DNA from: Hemerocallis citrina
Lineage: Eukaryota > Streptophyta > Magnoliopsida > Asparagales > Asphodelaceae
NCBI GenBank assembly: GCA_017893485.1
Contig: CM030361.1
Coordinates: 311,673,469-311,737,468 of the forward strand
DNA length: 64,000 nucleotides
Direction of reading: 5' to 3'
The translations under genes and the position numbers were made by a program. This document shows positions 44,985 to 57,821 of the stretch, piece by piece (the first letter of the stretch is position 1; the number at the start of each line of letters is the position of its first letter). Below the pieces are notes generated by a model. The model searched no databases and had not been told where the DNA came from. It was given only the letters and a program-made list of their open reading frames with translations.

Positions 44985-47900
44985 AGCCGAAAACTATGGA
45001 CTATTGCCCACAAAATGAGGCCTAAACAGTCAAATACGAAAAGTCAAATACGAAATTTCACGAAAGCAGCTGAAAACTGTTGACTATAGCTTGCAAAATG
45101 ATGGCAAAACAGTAAAATATGAAATTTCATGTAAGTAGCAGAAAACTGCGGACTGAAGTCTGTAGAATGAGGACAAAATAGTGAAATATGAAATCTCATG
45201 AAAGTGGCAAAAAGTTGTGGACTATAGCCCACAAAATGCCGCTAAAACAGGTAGAAATTTCCCAAAAGCGGCTGAAAACTTCGGACTATGGCAGACAAAA
45301 TGAGCCTAAAACTGTCAAATATGAAATTTCACGAAAGTAGCAAAAAACTGTTGACTTTAGCCCACAAAATGAGGTCATAAAAGTAAAATATATAATGTCA
45401 CGAAAGTGGCAGCAAACTGTGGACTAAAAGCTCACAATATGGGCCAAAATTGTGAAATATGAAAACTCACGAAAGTGGCCAAAATATGTGGACAATAGAC
45501 CATAAAATAAGGCCAAAACAATAAAATACAAAATTTCACGAAAGTAGAAAAAAACTGAGGACTAAAGCCCACAAAATGATGGCAAAATAGTAAAATACAA
45601 AATCTCACGAAAGTGGCCGAAAACAGTGGACTATAGCGCACAGTGGCCGAAAATTTTGTTTGTAGTTCACAATATGATGCCAAAATAGTTAAATAGGAAA
45701 TTTAGCAAAAGAGGCAGAAAACTGTGGACTACAGCCCACAAAATGTAGTCAAAACAGTCAAATACAAAACTTCACAAAAGAGGCAAAATTGTGGACTACA
45801 GCGCACAAAATGAGGCAACAACTGTAAAATACAAAATTTCACAAAAGTGGCTGAAAACTATGGATTAAAAGCTTACAAGATGAGTTCAATACAGTAAAAA
45901 CAAAATTTTATGAAAGTAGCCGAAAATTGTGGACTAAAAGGCCACAGAATGGAGAGAAAACTGTGAAATACAAAAACTCATGAATGTGGCAAAAAACTGT
46001 GGACTGCACACAAAATGCCAAAAAAAAACAGTTGAATTTGAAATTTCCCAAAAGTGGCTGAAAACAGCGGCACACACAATGAGGCCAAAACTGTCAAATA
46101 AGAAATTTCACGTAAGTTGCCAAAAACTGTGGACTTTAGCCCACAAAATGAGGCCATAACAGTAAAATATGAAAAGTCACGAAAGTGGCATCAAACCGTC
46201 GACTAAAACTCACAACATAAGCCAAAACAGTGAAATACAGAATCTCAGGATAGTGGACCAAAAATGTGGACTATAGCCCCAAAATGGGGCCAAATAGTGA
46301 AATACGGAATCTTAGGAAAGTGACAAAAAATGTGGCCAAAATAGTCAAATATGAGATTTTACGGAAGACGCCGAAAACTGTGGACTACTGCCCACAAAAT
46401 GAGGCCAAAACAGTCAAATATGAAATTTCACGAATGTGTTCGAAAACTATAGACTATAGCCCACAAATGAGGCTAAAATATTCAAATACAAAATTTCACG
46501 AAAGTGGCCGAAAACTGTGGAGTACAGCCCACAGAATGATGCCATAACAGTCAAATATAAAATTTAGCAAAAGCGGCTGAAAACTGTGGACTATGACCAA
46601 CAAAATGAGGCCAAAACTATCAAATACGAGATTTCACGAAAGTGATCAAAAACTAGGGACTACAGAGCATGGCGCACAAAATGAGGCCAAAACAATGAAA
46701 TGAGAAATTTCACTAAAGTGGTTGAATACTTTGGCTATTGCCAACAAAATGAGGCCAAAACAATGAAATGAGAAATTTCCGTCAAGTGGTTGAATACTTT
46801 GGACTATTGCAAACAAAATGAGGCCAAACCAGTCAAATATGAAATTGCACGAAAGTGGCCGAAAACTGTGGACTCTAGCCAATAAAATAAGGCTAAAATA
46901 GTCAAAAAAAAAAAATGTCACCAAAGTGGCCGAAAATTGTGGACTATATGAGGCCAAAACAGTGAAATATGAGTGGCCGAAAACTGTGGACTATAAGCCC
47001 ACAAAATGAGCGAAATACAAAATCTCATGAAAGTGGCCGAAAATGGTGGACTATATAGCCCACAAAATGAAGCCAAAACAGTGAAATAGGAAATCTCACG
47101 AAAGTGGCAAAAAACTGTGGACTTTGAGGCCTAAACAGTGAAATATGAAATCCCACGAAAGTAGCCGAAAACTGCGGACTATATAAAATGTGGCCAAAGC
47201 AGTCACATATGAGATTTAACTAAAGCGGCCAAAAATTGTATAGTGCTGCCCACAAAATGAGGCTAAAACAGTCAAATACGAAAATTCACGGAAGCAGTCG
47301 AAAACTGTTGACTATATAGCCCACAAAATGAGGACAAAACAGTAAAATTCGGAATGTCACAAAGTGGCCAAAAACTATGGCCTATAGCCCACAAAATGAG
47401 ATCGAAACAGTAAAATACGAAATTTCACGAAAGTGGCCGAAAACTGTAGGCCACAAAATGAAGCTAAAACAGTGAAATACGAAATCTCACGAAAGTGAAC
47501 AAAATCTGTGGGCATTTGTGGACAACTGCCAACAAAATGAGGCCAAAAAGTCAAATACGAAGTTTTACGCAAGTAGCCGAAAAATATTAAATATAGCCCA
47601 CAAAGTGAGGTTAAAGCAGTAAATAAAAAATTTCACGAAGGTGCCCAAAAATTGTGGACTAAAGCCCACAGAATGTGAACAAAATAGTCAAATTCGAAAT
47701 TTTATGAAAGTGGCAAAAAACTGTGAAATATAGCCCACAAAATGCCGCTAAAACAACCGAATTTTAAATTTCCCAAAAGCAGCTGAAAACTATGGACTAT
47801 ATTGAATGAGGCCAAAACTGTAAAATACTAGACTAAAGGAAGACTCTAACAATAATATAATATAAGTGGACTTTCAACTAGCAAACACGAGATCCTTACT

Positions 47901-50900
47901 AGAGTTGCCGAAAACTGTGGACTTTAGCACATAAAATGAGGCTATAACAGTCTGTGGCCTAAAGCCCACAATATAAGCCAAAAATAGTGAAATACGAAAT
48001 CTCATGAAAGTGTCCACAACTGTTGACTATAGGCCACGAAATGTGGCCAAAATATTCAAATACGAAATTTCAGGAAAGACGCCAAAAACTGTAAATTATA
48101 GCACACAAAATGAGGCTAAAACATTCAACTACAAAATTTCACAAAAGCGGCCGATAACCACGAATTATTACCAACAAAATGAGGTCAAAACAGTAAAATA
48201 TGAAATTTCATGAATGTGGCCAGAAACTATGCAATAAAGCACGAAAATGAGGGCAAAACAGTGAAATACGAAACCTCACATAAGTGGCAAAAACAGTGGA
48301 CTATAGTTCACAAAATGATGCCAAAACAGTTAAATAGGAAATTTAGCAACAACGGCCGAAAACTGTGGACTACAGCCCACAAAATGAAGCCAAAATTGTC
48401 AAATACGAAATTTCAAGAAAGTGTCCGTAAATTGTAGGCTATAGCGCACAAAATGATTTCAAAACAGTAAATACCGAATATTACGAAAGTGGCCGAAAAT
48501 TGTGGACAAAAACACATAAAATGTGGCTAAAATAGTTAAATACCAGATCTCACGAAAGAGGCAAAAAACTGTGGATAATAGCTCACAAAAATGAGGTCAA
48601 ACAGATAAATTTGAAATTTAGCAAAAGCGGCAAAAAACTGTGGACAGAAGTCCACAAAAAGTTGCCAACACAGTCAAATACGAAATTGCACGAAAGTGGC
48701 ATAAAACTATAGACTATAGCCCATAAAATGAGGCTAAAACATTCAATACAAAATTTCACGAAAGTGATGAAAAATTGTGGACTATAGCCCACAAAATTAG
48801 GTAAAAACAGTAAAATACGAAATTTCAAGAAAGTGGGCAAAAACTCTAGACTAAACCCCACAAAATGAAAGAAATACGAAATCTCACGAAAGTGACCAAA
48901 AACTGTGGACTTGCGCCCGCAGAATGAGGCCATAATAATAAAATACGGATTGTCACTAAATTGGACAGAAACTATGGACTATAGTCCACAAAATGATACC
49001 TAAGCAGTCAAATATGATATTTCACGAAAGCAGTCGAAAACTATGGACTTCTGCCCACAAAATGAGGCAAAAACAGTAGAATACGAAATTTCACTAAAGC
49101 AGCCCAAAATTGTTGACTATAGCCCACAAAATGAGGCTAAAATAATAAAATACAAAATTTTACGAAAGTGGCCGAAAACTGTGGACTATACCCCACAAAA
49201 TGTAGTCAAACAGTCAAATAACAAATTTGAAGAAAGACGACGAAAACTGTTAACTATAACCCACAAAATAAGATAAACAGTTAAATATGAAATTTGTAAA
49301 AGCAGCAAAAAATTGTGGACTACTGCCCACAAAAATGAGGCTAAAACATTGAAATACAAAATTTTACGAAAGCTGCAGAAAACAATGGACTATTGCCAAC
49401 AAATTGAGGCCAAAATAGTAAATTATGAATTTCATGAAACTGGACGAAAAGAATTTTTATTTCCCAAAATTTGTAGGCTATAGTACACTGTTTTCGATTA
49501 CTTTCATGAGATTTCGTATTTTATTGTTTTGGCCTCATTATGTGGGTTATAGTTCATAGTTTCCAACCGTTTTCGTGAAATTTTGTATTTGACTGTTTTA
49601 GCCTAATTTGTGGGCTATAATCCATAGTTTTCGGACACATTCGTGAGAATTTTTATTTTCCACATTTTGTGGGCTATAGTACACTGTTTTCGATCACATT
49701 AATGAGATATCATATTTTACTGTTTTGACCTCATTTTGTGGGTTATATTCCACAGTTTCCGTCCGTTTCGTGAAATTTCGTATTTGACTATTATAGCCTC
49801 ATTTGTGGGCAATAGTCCACACTTTTCGGACACTTTCATGAGAATTTTTATTTCCCACATTTTATGTGCTATATAGTACACTGTTTTTGAACACTTTCAT
49901 GAGATTTCGTATTTTAATGTTTTGGCCTCATTTTGTGGTTTATAGTCCATAGTTTCCGACCGTTTTCGTGAAATTTTGTAATTGACTGTTTTAGCTTCAT
50001 TTGTGGGCTATAGTCCACAGTTTTCGGGCACTTTCGTGAGAATTTTTATTTCCCACATTTTGTGGCCAATAGTACACTGTTTTTCGATTACTTTCATGAG
50101 ATTTTGTATTTTAATGTATTGGCCTCATTTTGTGGTTTATAGTCCATAGTTTCTAAATGTTTTCGTGAAATTTTATATTTGACTGTTTTAGCCTCATTTG
50201 TGGGCTATAGTCCACAGTTTTTGGCCACTTTCGTGATATTTTTAGTTTTTCCTCTTTTTATGGGATCTAACATTGTTTTTGATCACTTTCATTAAATTTC
50301 GTATTTTACTGTTTTGGCCTTATTTTGTGGGTTATAGTCCACAGCTTCCGGCCATTTTCGTGAAATATTATATTTGACTGTATTAGCCACATTTGTGGGC
50401 TATAGTCTACAGTTTTCGGCCATTTTCGTGAGAATTTTTATTTTTCCCATTTTGTGGGCTACAGTACACTGTTTTCGATAACTTTAATCAGATTTCGTAT
50501 TTTAATGTTTTGGCCTCATTTCGTGACTTAGAGTCCAGAGTTTCGATGGTTTTTGTGCTATTTTGTATTTGTCTGTTTTAGCCTCATTTGTGGGCTATAG
50601 TCCACAGTTTTCGGACATTTTCGTGAGATTTTTTATTTTCCTCATTTTGTGGGCTCACTGTTTTCGATCACTTTCATTAGATTTCGTATTTAACTGTTTT
50701 GGCCTCATTTTGTGGGTTCTAGTCTACAGTTTCCGACTGTTTTCAACAAATTTTGTGTTTGACAGTTTTAGCCTCATTGTGGTCTATAGTCCATAGTTTT
50801 CGCCCACTTTCGTGAGATTTTTAATTTTCCCTGTTTTTGTGGGCTATAGTCTACAGTTTTCAGCCGTTTTCGTGAAATATTGTATTTGATTGTTTTATCA

Positions 50901-52886
50901 TTTGTGGGCTATAGTCCATAGTTTTCGGCCACTTTCGTGAGAATTTTTATTTTCCACATTTTGTGGGCTATATAGTCCACAGTTTCCGACTGTTTTCGTG
51001 AAATTTTGTATTTGACTGTTTTAGCCTCATTTGTGGGCTATACTCCACAGTTTTCGGACACTTTCGTGAGAATTTTTATTTTCCATATTTTGTGGGCGAT
51101 AGTACACTATTCTCGATCACTTTCATGAGAATTCGTATTTTACTGTTATGGCCTCATTTTGTGGGTTATGTAGTCCGTAGTTTCCGACAGTTTTCGTGAA
51201 ATGTTGAATTTGACTGTTTTAGCCTTATTTGTGGGCTATAGTCCACAGTTTTCGGCCACTTTCGTGAGAATTTTTATTTCCCACATTTTGCGGGCTATAC
51301 TACACTGTTTTTTATCACTTTAATGAGATTTTGTATTTTACTGTTTTGGGCTCATTTTGTAGGTTATAGTCCACAGTTTCGGGCCGTTTTCGTTAAATAT
51401 TGTATTTTACTGTTTTAGCATCATTTGGGGGCTATAGTCCACAGTTTTCGAACACTTTCATGAGAATGTTTATTTTCACATTTTGTGGACTATAGTACAC
51501 TATTTTCGATCACTTTAATGAGATTTAGTATTTAACTGTTTTGGCCTCATATTGTGGATATAGTTCACAATTTCCGACCGTTTTCGACAAATTTTGTATT
51601 TGACTGTTTTAGCCTCTTTTGTGGGCTATAGTCCACAGTTTCTGGTCGTTTTTATGAAACGGAGAATTTGACTGTTTTAGCATGATTTGTGGTCTATAGT
51701 CCTCACTTTCCGACGATTTTTGTGAAATGTTGTATTTGACTGTTTCAGCCTCATTTGTGGGCTATAGTCCACAGTTTCCGGCCATTTTCGTGAAATGTTG
51801 ATTTGACTGTTTTAGCCTCATTTGTGGGCTATCGTCCACAGTTTTCTGCCACTTTCGTGAGAGTTTTTTTTTCCCACATTTTGTGGGCTATACTACACTA
51901 TTTTCGTTCACTTTTATGAGATTTCGTATTTTACTGTTTTGGCCTCATTTTGTGGGTTATAGTCCTCAGTTTCCGAAGGTTTTCGTGAAATTTTGTATTT
52001 GACTAATTTAGCCTCATTTGTGGGCTATATAGTCTACAGTTTTCGGACACCTTCGTGAGAATTTTCATTTCCCATATTTTGTGGGCTATATAGTACACTG
52101 TTATCAATCACTTTAATGAGATTTTGTATTTTAGTTTTTTGGCCTCATTTTGTGGGTTATTGTCCTCAGTTTCTGACGGTTTTCGTGAAATTTTGTATTT
52201 GACTGTTTTAGCCTCCGTTGTGGTCTATAGTCCACAGTTTACGGGCACTTTCTTAAGATTTTTTAATTCCATCATTTTGTGGTCTATAGTCCACAGTTCA
52301 CTGTTTTCGATCACTTTCATGATATTTTGTATGCTACTATTTTGACCTCATTTTGTAGGTTATAGTCCACTGTTTCCGACCGTTTTCTTGAAATTTTGTA
52401 TTTGACTGATTTAGCTTCATTTGTGGGCTATAGTCCGCAGTTTACGGCCACTTTCGTGAGAATTTTTATTTCCCATATTTTGTGGTCGATTGTACAAGGT
52501 TCTTGATCACTTTCATGAGATTTCGTATTTTACTGTTTTGGCCTCTTTTTTTCGGTTATATAGTCCGTAGTTTCCGGCCGTTTTCATGAAATATTGAATT
52601 TGACTGTTTTAGCCTCATTTGTGGGCTACAGTCCACAGTTTTTGGCCACTTTTGTGAGAATTTTCATTTTCCACATTTGCAGGCTATACAACACTGTTTT
52701 TGATCACTTTCATGAGATTTTGTATTTTACTGTTTTGGCCTCATTTTGTGGGTTATAGTCCACAGTTTTCGGCCGTTTTCGTTAAATTTTGTATTTAACT
52801 GTCTTAGCATCATTTGTCGGCTATAGTCCACAGTTTTTGAACACTTTTGTGAGAATGTTTATTTCACACATTTTTTGGGCTATAGT

Positions 52887-55279
52887 TAGGGGTGGGCATC
52901 GGTCGGCATCCGCCTAATATGGATCATCCACTACCAATCCAAAGAAGATCAATTTTTTAATTTTCTCATCCGCAACCAATCCAAACCTTAATTGGATCGG
53001 TTTCCATCCAAGCCGATTCAGCTCAGTTTGGATTAGATTGGATGGTCGGTTTGACGTGTTACTTTTCACCTTCAATATCATTCATAATTTTGTTGAAATT
53101 TAAAAGATCAACTTCAATCAAACTTAAGAAACAACCTGCTATTTGTTATTCAGAAATGAATCTAAAATGAAAATTCATAAAACCACAAGTTGTTAATGAA
53201 TTTTGCATTAATTGTTTGAGATGATGACGTTTAAATGGGTGATATAAACTGCTTTTTCACTTGCATACTTCTGTAATCTTAGTTTATTATCATAAAAGAA
53301 ACATTAATTACCATAGCTAATTGAATTTCAGGTACAATAAAAAAAGCTTTAGAAAACAATTTCTGATTGATTTGATTAAAGTGACTACTAAATGTTATAT
53401 CAACTTCATGATTCTATTAAACTGGGCCACACTGTAAATCAAGCATTTCTCAACGAAATAACACTGCTCGGTTTGTTTTAAAGAAATTTGTCATGCCCTG
53501 CTTCCCAAAAATACGGAATACGAGTACGTAACAAAAGCCCAAAAACACGGGCCCCCTTCTAAGTACACATTTCTATGCTTTCCCACCACTAGATCCTTCC
53601 CATAAACTCTGGCTTGGTTACTTTTATTATGGTTATTAAACAGACAGGAATGTGTACGAAGTAGTATCAAACTACATCATATAATCAGGTTTAGGTTCAG
53701 GGAATCGCATCAGCATGTATAGGTAATATAGAGTCACATAAACGAGCACAAAAGTGTATGTTCATAATCAGGACAGCAAGACCAATCAGTACTAAAACAG
53801 AGATTCAAAGAGTTACAGATATGCAAACCTGTATCCGTCGATGGATCTGGAAACTAGACATCCACACGATTCCAACACATATAAATAAGTCATATACTAG
53901 TTCACAACATCTCAACTCAAAACTGATTTGAATACAGATTTTATGTTCAGCCAGAAAACAGGGGAACAACTTCAAAAGCATGAAAACAGCATGAAAACGT
54001 ATCAAATAATTCCACGAAAAATCTGGGGGAATCCCCTATAGGTATATACTCAAAATAACAAGTTTCATAATATTCCAGTAAGTATTGATTAGTTATCAAA
54101 AATAAGAAGCAACACGAAAACATAGTTTTGACGAATCTGGAATTCTCAACACTGCTGTACGAAAACAGGGATATCTCGCAATCAGTGAATCAAAACCCAA
54201 TTCTGCCAAAACGAACTGAAAATAGATGAAATTTACTATCTTTCATATCTCACAAATAATTTTCATAAAGCATAAGGAATTAGAGTGAAAACTGGGTTCT
54301 ATACTGAACAGCACGCAATTTACAGCACAAGGTGAATTTAGGAAAGAACATGAAACACCACACAAAACTTATCTTTAAAATTCCACAAAAATCTGGGAAG
54401 TCCTTAGTATCATGAGGAAGCACTGGGAAAAATATTATACCAAGATATTATGTATAGCCTAGTTCTTGAAAATAAATTGTTAACAAAATTTACACAAAAC
54501 AGAATCTGGAAACTACCGACACGTCTGTACCAAAATCATCATATCTTAGTCATACGAAATCCAAATGAAGTAAAACCAGTGGGATTTGAAAATAGACACA
54601 ATTATCTACAATTCAATTTTAATTTCCAAGTTGAGATTCGGACTGTAGCATGGGTGAAAACAACAAACAACACAGATCAAGCTGTAATTACAGATTTCAC
54701 GTCTCTAGCTAAAAACATCATAACTTCCACAAATTTGATCCAAACTTAACCAAACTTGAAACACAGCCTACTAATCATCTAAACATCATGTTTTAGGGAT
54801 TCTAACATGTCCAAACCTATTGTTTCTCACATGGTCAATCAGTCAAACACATAGCATGCAATTTATCACATACACGAACAAAATCAAGTTTTTGGTAAAC
54901 CTAGGTTATCAACCTATCAAAATTATGTCATAAGTCTTCTATGGCCAAATTTAATACAATAGAGACAAACCCATCAACAAAAATAAAATTTTTGGTTGTC
55001 TCTAGACCCAGCTATACTAGATGTGAACTTTTTGACTTGTATCAACTTAATGAATTTATGTATAAGTTACTTGCCTCTAATGGAGTGAAACACGAAGTAA
55101 ATGAGTCCAAGTGCAGAACCCATGAACGAAATCCCATCCAACAACCGAACCGGTCCAGTTGGTTATTGAAGATCAAGAACCGGACCAATCCAAACCCCCA
55201 ATTGGTTCGGTAAAAAACCGGTCGGTTCGGGTTGGATTGGTTCGGATTGGTCGGTTCGGATAATAGTTGTCCACCCCTA
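52887..55279. mobile_element. hAT-type element in satellite, no transposase
   Basis: 2393 bp with ends TAGGGGTGGGCA and, inverted, TAGGGGTGGACA, flanked by a perfect 8-bp duplication GCTATAGT (52879-52886 and 55280-55287). Subterminal GGTTCGG/GGATTGG repeats lie near both ends. No transposase is recognised. A stretch starting TGTCATGCCCTGC near 53489 looks like an LTR start and may mark a further nested insertion, but I could not fix its other end. Confidence 0.88.
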
Positions 55280-56511
55280 GCTATAGTACACTGTTTTCGA
55301 TCACTTTCATGAGATTTAGTATTTTACTGTTTTTGGACTCATTTTGTGGGTTAAGTCCACAGTTTCCGACCGTTTTCGTGAAATGTTGAATTTGATTGTT
55401 TTAGCCTCATTTGTGGACTATAGTCCACAGTTTTATGCCACTTTCGTGAGATTTTTTATTTCCCTCATTTTGTGAACTATAGTTCACTGTTTTTGATCAC
55501 TTTCTTGAGATTTCGAATTTAACTGTTTTGGCCTCATTTTGTGGGTTAGTCCACAGTTTCCGACCGTTTTCCTGAAATTTTGTGTTTGATAGTTTTAGCT
55601 TCATTTGTTCACTATAGTCCACATTTTTCTGGCACTTTCGTGAGATATTTTAATTCCCTCATTTTGTGGGCTATAGTTCACTATTTTCGATCACTTTCAT
55701 GAGATTTCGTATTTTAATGTTTTGACCTCACTTTGTGGGTTATAGTCCGTAGTTTCCGACCGTTTTCATGAAATTTTGTATCTGACTGTTTTAGCCTCAT
55801 TTGTGGGCTATATAGTCCACAGTTTTCGGGCACTTTCGTGAGATTTTTTTAATTCCATCATTTTGTGGGCTATAGTTCACTGTTTTCGATCACTTTCATG
55901 AGATTTCGTATTTTACTGTTTTGGCCTCATTTTGTGGGTTATAGTCCACAGTTTCCGACCGTTTTTGTGAAATTTTGTATTTGATTGTCTTAGGTTCATT
56001 TGTCGGCTATAGTCCACAGTTTTGGCCCACTTTCGTGAGATTTTTCATTTCCCCTCATTTTGTGGGTTGTACACTGTTTTTGATCTCTTTCATGAGATTT
56101 CGTATTTTACTGTTTTGGCCTCATTTTGTGGATTATAGTCCACAATTTCCGGTCCTTTTTGTGAAATATTGTATTTGACTACTTTAGCGTCATTTGTGGG
56201 TTATAGTTTACAGTTTTCGGCCACTTTCGTGAGAATTTTTGTTTCCCAAATTTTGTGGGCTATAGTACACTATTTCCGATCACATTCATGAGTTTTCGTA
56301 TTTTACTGTTTTGGCCTCATTTTGTGGGTTATAGTCCACAGTTTCCGACCGTTTTAGTTAAATTTTGTATTTGACTGTTTTAGTCTCCGTTGTGGGTTAT
56401 AGTCCGAAGTTTCAGGCCGTTTTCATGAAATGTTGAATTTAACTGTTATGGGCTATAGTCCACAGTTTTCGGCCACTTTTGTGAGAATTTTTTTTTCCTA
56501 CTTTTTGTGGG

Positions 56512-56779
56512 CTATGCCCAATCCCAAAGTTAGTTCTATACATATGACCAGCAACGAGAAAAATAAATGCAATTGCTAAATGATGATGAGCCATATCGGT
56601 AAGCCATAATCTTTGCGTTTGTGGATGGAATCCCCCAAGAAGGGTTAGAATGGCAGTTCTCGCCCCTTGGGAGGTACCAAATAAATGACTACTGGAATCA
56701 GGGTTTTGGGCATAAAGATTCCACTGACCAGTAAGAAGCGGTTCCAACCCTTGGGGATACGGTAATACGTCTAAGAAAT
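56512..56779 (-). pseudogene. psaB: Nuclear plastid DNA fragment (psaB)
   Basis: About 268 bp of plastid origin within the satellite. The minus strand reads [19 protein letters not shown], then [44 protein letters not shown] and [10 protein letters not shown]. This is an internal part of the photosystem I P700 apoprotein A2. It has no start or stop and is about a tenth of the gene. The reading frame is still open, with apparent changes such as Arg for Gly in SQGARTAIL and Arg for Ser in TQRLWL. The left junction shares CTAT with the satellite. Confidence 0.95.
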
Positions 56780-57821
56780 TATACTACACTAATTTCGATC
56801 ACTTTCAAGAGATTTCGTATTTTACTGTTTTGGCCTCATTTTGTGGGTTATAGTCGTCAGTTTCCCACGGTTTTCGTGAAATTTTGTATTTGACTATTTT
56901 AGCCTCATTTGTGGGATATAGTCCACAGCTTTCGGACACTTTCGTGAGAATTTTTATTTCCCACATTTTGTACACGGTTTTCAATCACTTTCCTGGGTTT
57001 TTGTATTTTACTGTTTTGGCCTCATTTTGTGGGTTATAGTCCACAGTTTCCGACCATTTTTGTGAAATTTTGTATTTGACTGTTTTAGCCTCAGTTGAAG
57101 GCTATACTCCACAGTTTCTGGTCGTTTTCGTGAAATGTTGAATTTTACTGTTTTAGCCTCATTTGTGGGCTATAATCCACAGTTTTCGGCCACTTTTGTG
57201 AGAATTTTATTTCCCACATTTTGCGGGCTATACTACAGTGTTTTTGATCACTTTCATGAGATTTCGTATTTTACTGTTTTGGCCTCATTTTGTGGGTTAT
57301 AGTCCACAATTTATTGCCGTTTTCGTTGAATATTGTATTTGACTGTTTTAGCATCATTTGTGGGCTATAGTCCACAGTTTTCGAAAACTTTCGTGAGAAT
57401 TTTTATTTCCCACATTTTGTGGGCTATAGTACATTGTTTTCAATCCCTTTAATGAGATTTTGTCCTTTACTGTTTTGACCTTATTTTGTTGGTTATAGCC
57501 CATTGTTTCTGACCGTTTTCGAGAAACTTTGTATTTGACTGTTTTAGCTTCAATTGTGGGCTATAGTCCACAGTTTTCTGCCACTTTCGTAAGAATTTTT
57601 ATTTCCCACATTTTGTGGGCTATACTAACTGTTTTCGATTCAAGAGATTTCGTATTTTACTGTTTTGGCCTCATTTTGTGGGTTATAGTCCTTAGTTTTT
57701 GACGGTTTTCGTGAAATTTTGTATTTGACTGTTTTAGCCTCATTTGTAGGCTATAGTCCACAGTTTTCGGACGCTTTCTTGAGAATTTTTATTTTCCACA
57801 TTTTGTGGGCTATAGTACACT

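Larger units (their letters stand above)
41911..49450 (-). repeat. 69-bp satellite array, reverse orientation
   Basis: The monomer reads GAAATACGAAATTTCACG, AAAGTGGCCGAAAACTGTGG, ACTATAGCCCACAAAATGAGG, CCAAAACAGT: about 69 bp. The left part (41.9-44.6 kb) has GTGGCCAAAAGAGT and ACGAAATTGGCC variants; the right part (45.0-49.4 kb) has GAGGCCAAAACAGT and ACGAAAGTGGCC. Insertions sit at 42174-42922 and 44634-44984. An unrelated stretch of about 65 bp lies at 47832-47897. Scattered short frames are an effect of the monomer, not genes. Confidence 0.93.

Noticed and set aside
41911..49450. Many 60-115-codon frames across the satellite
   Set aside because: All read the same monomer in various frames. 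None has a domain, and all are broken by indels.
54450..55213. Transposase in the hAT-type element
   Set aside because: The two open frames (99 and 90 codons) show no hAT dimerisation or zinc-finger motifs.
56439..56747. psaB as a working gene
   Set aside because: It is only about a tenth of the gene, without a start or stop of its own, and sits inside satellite DNA.
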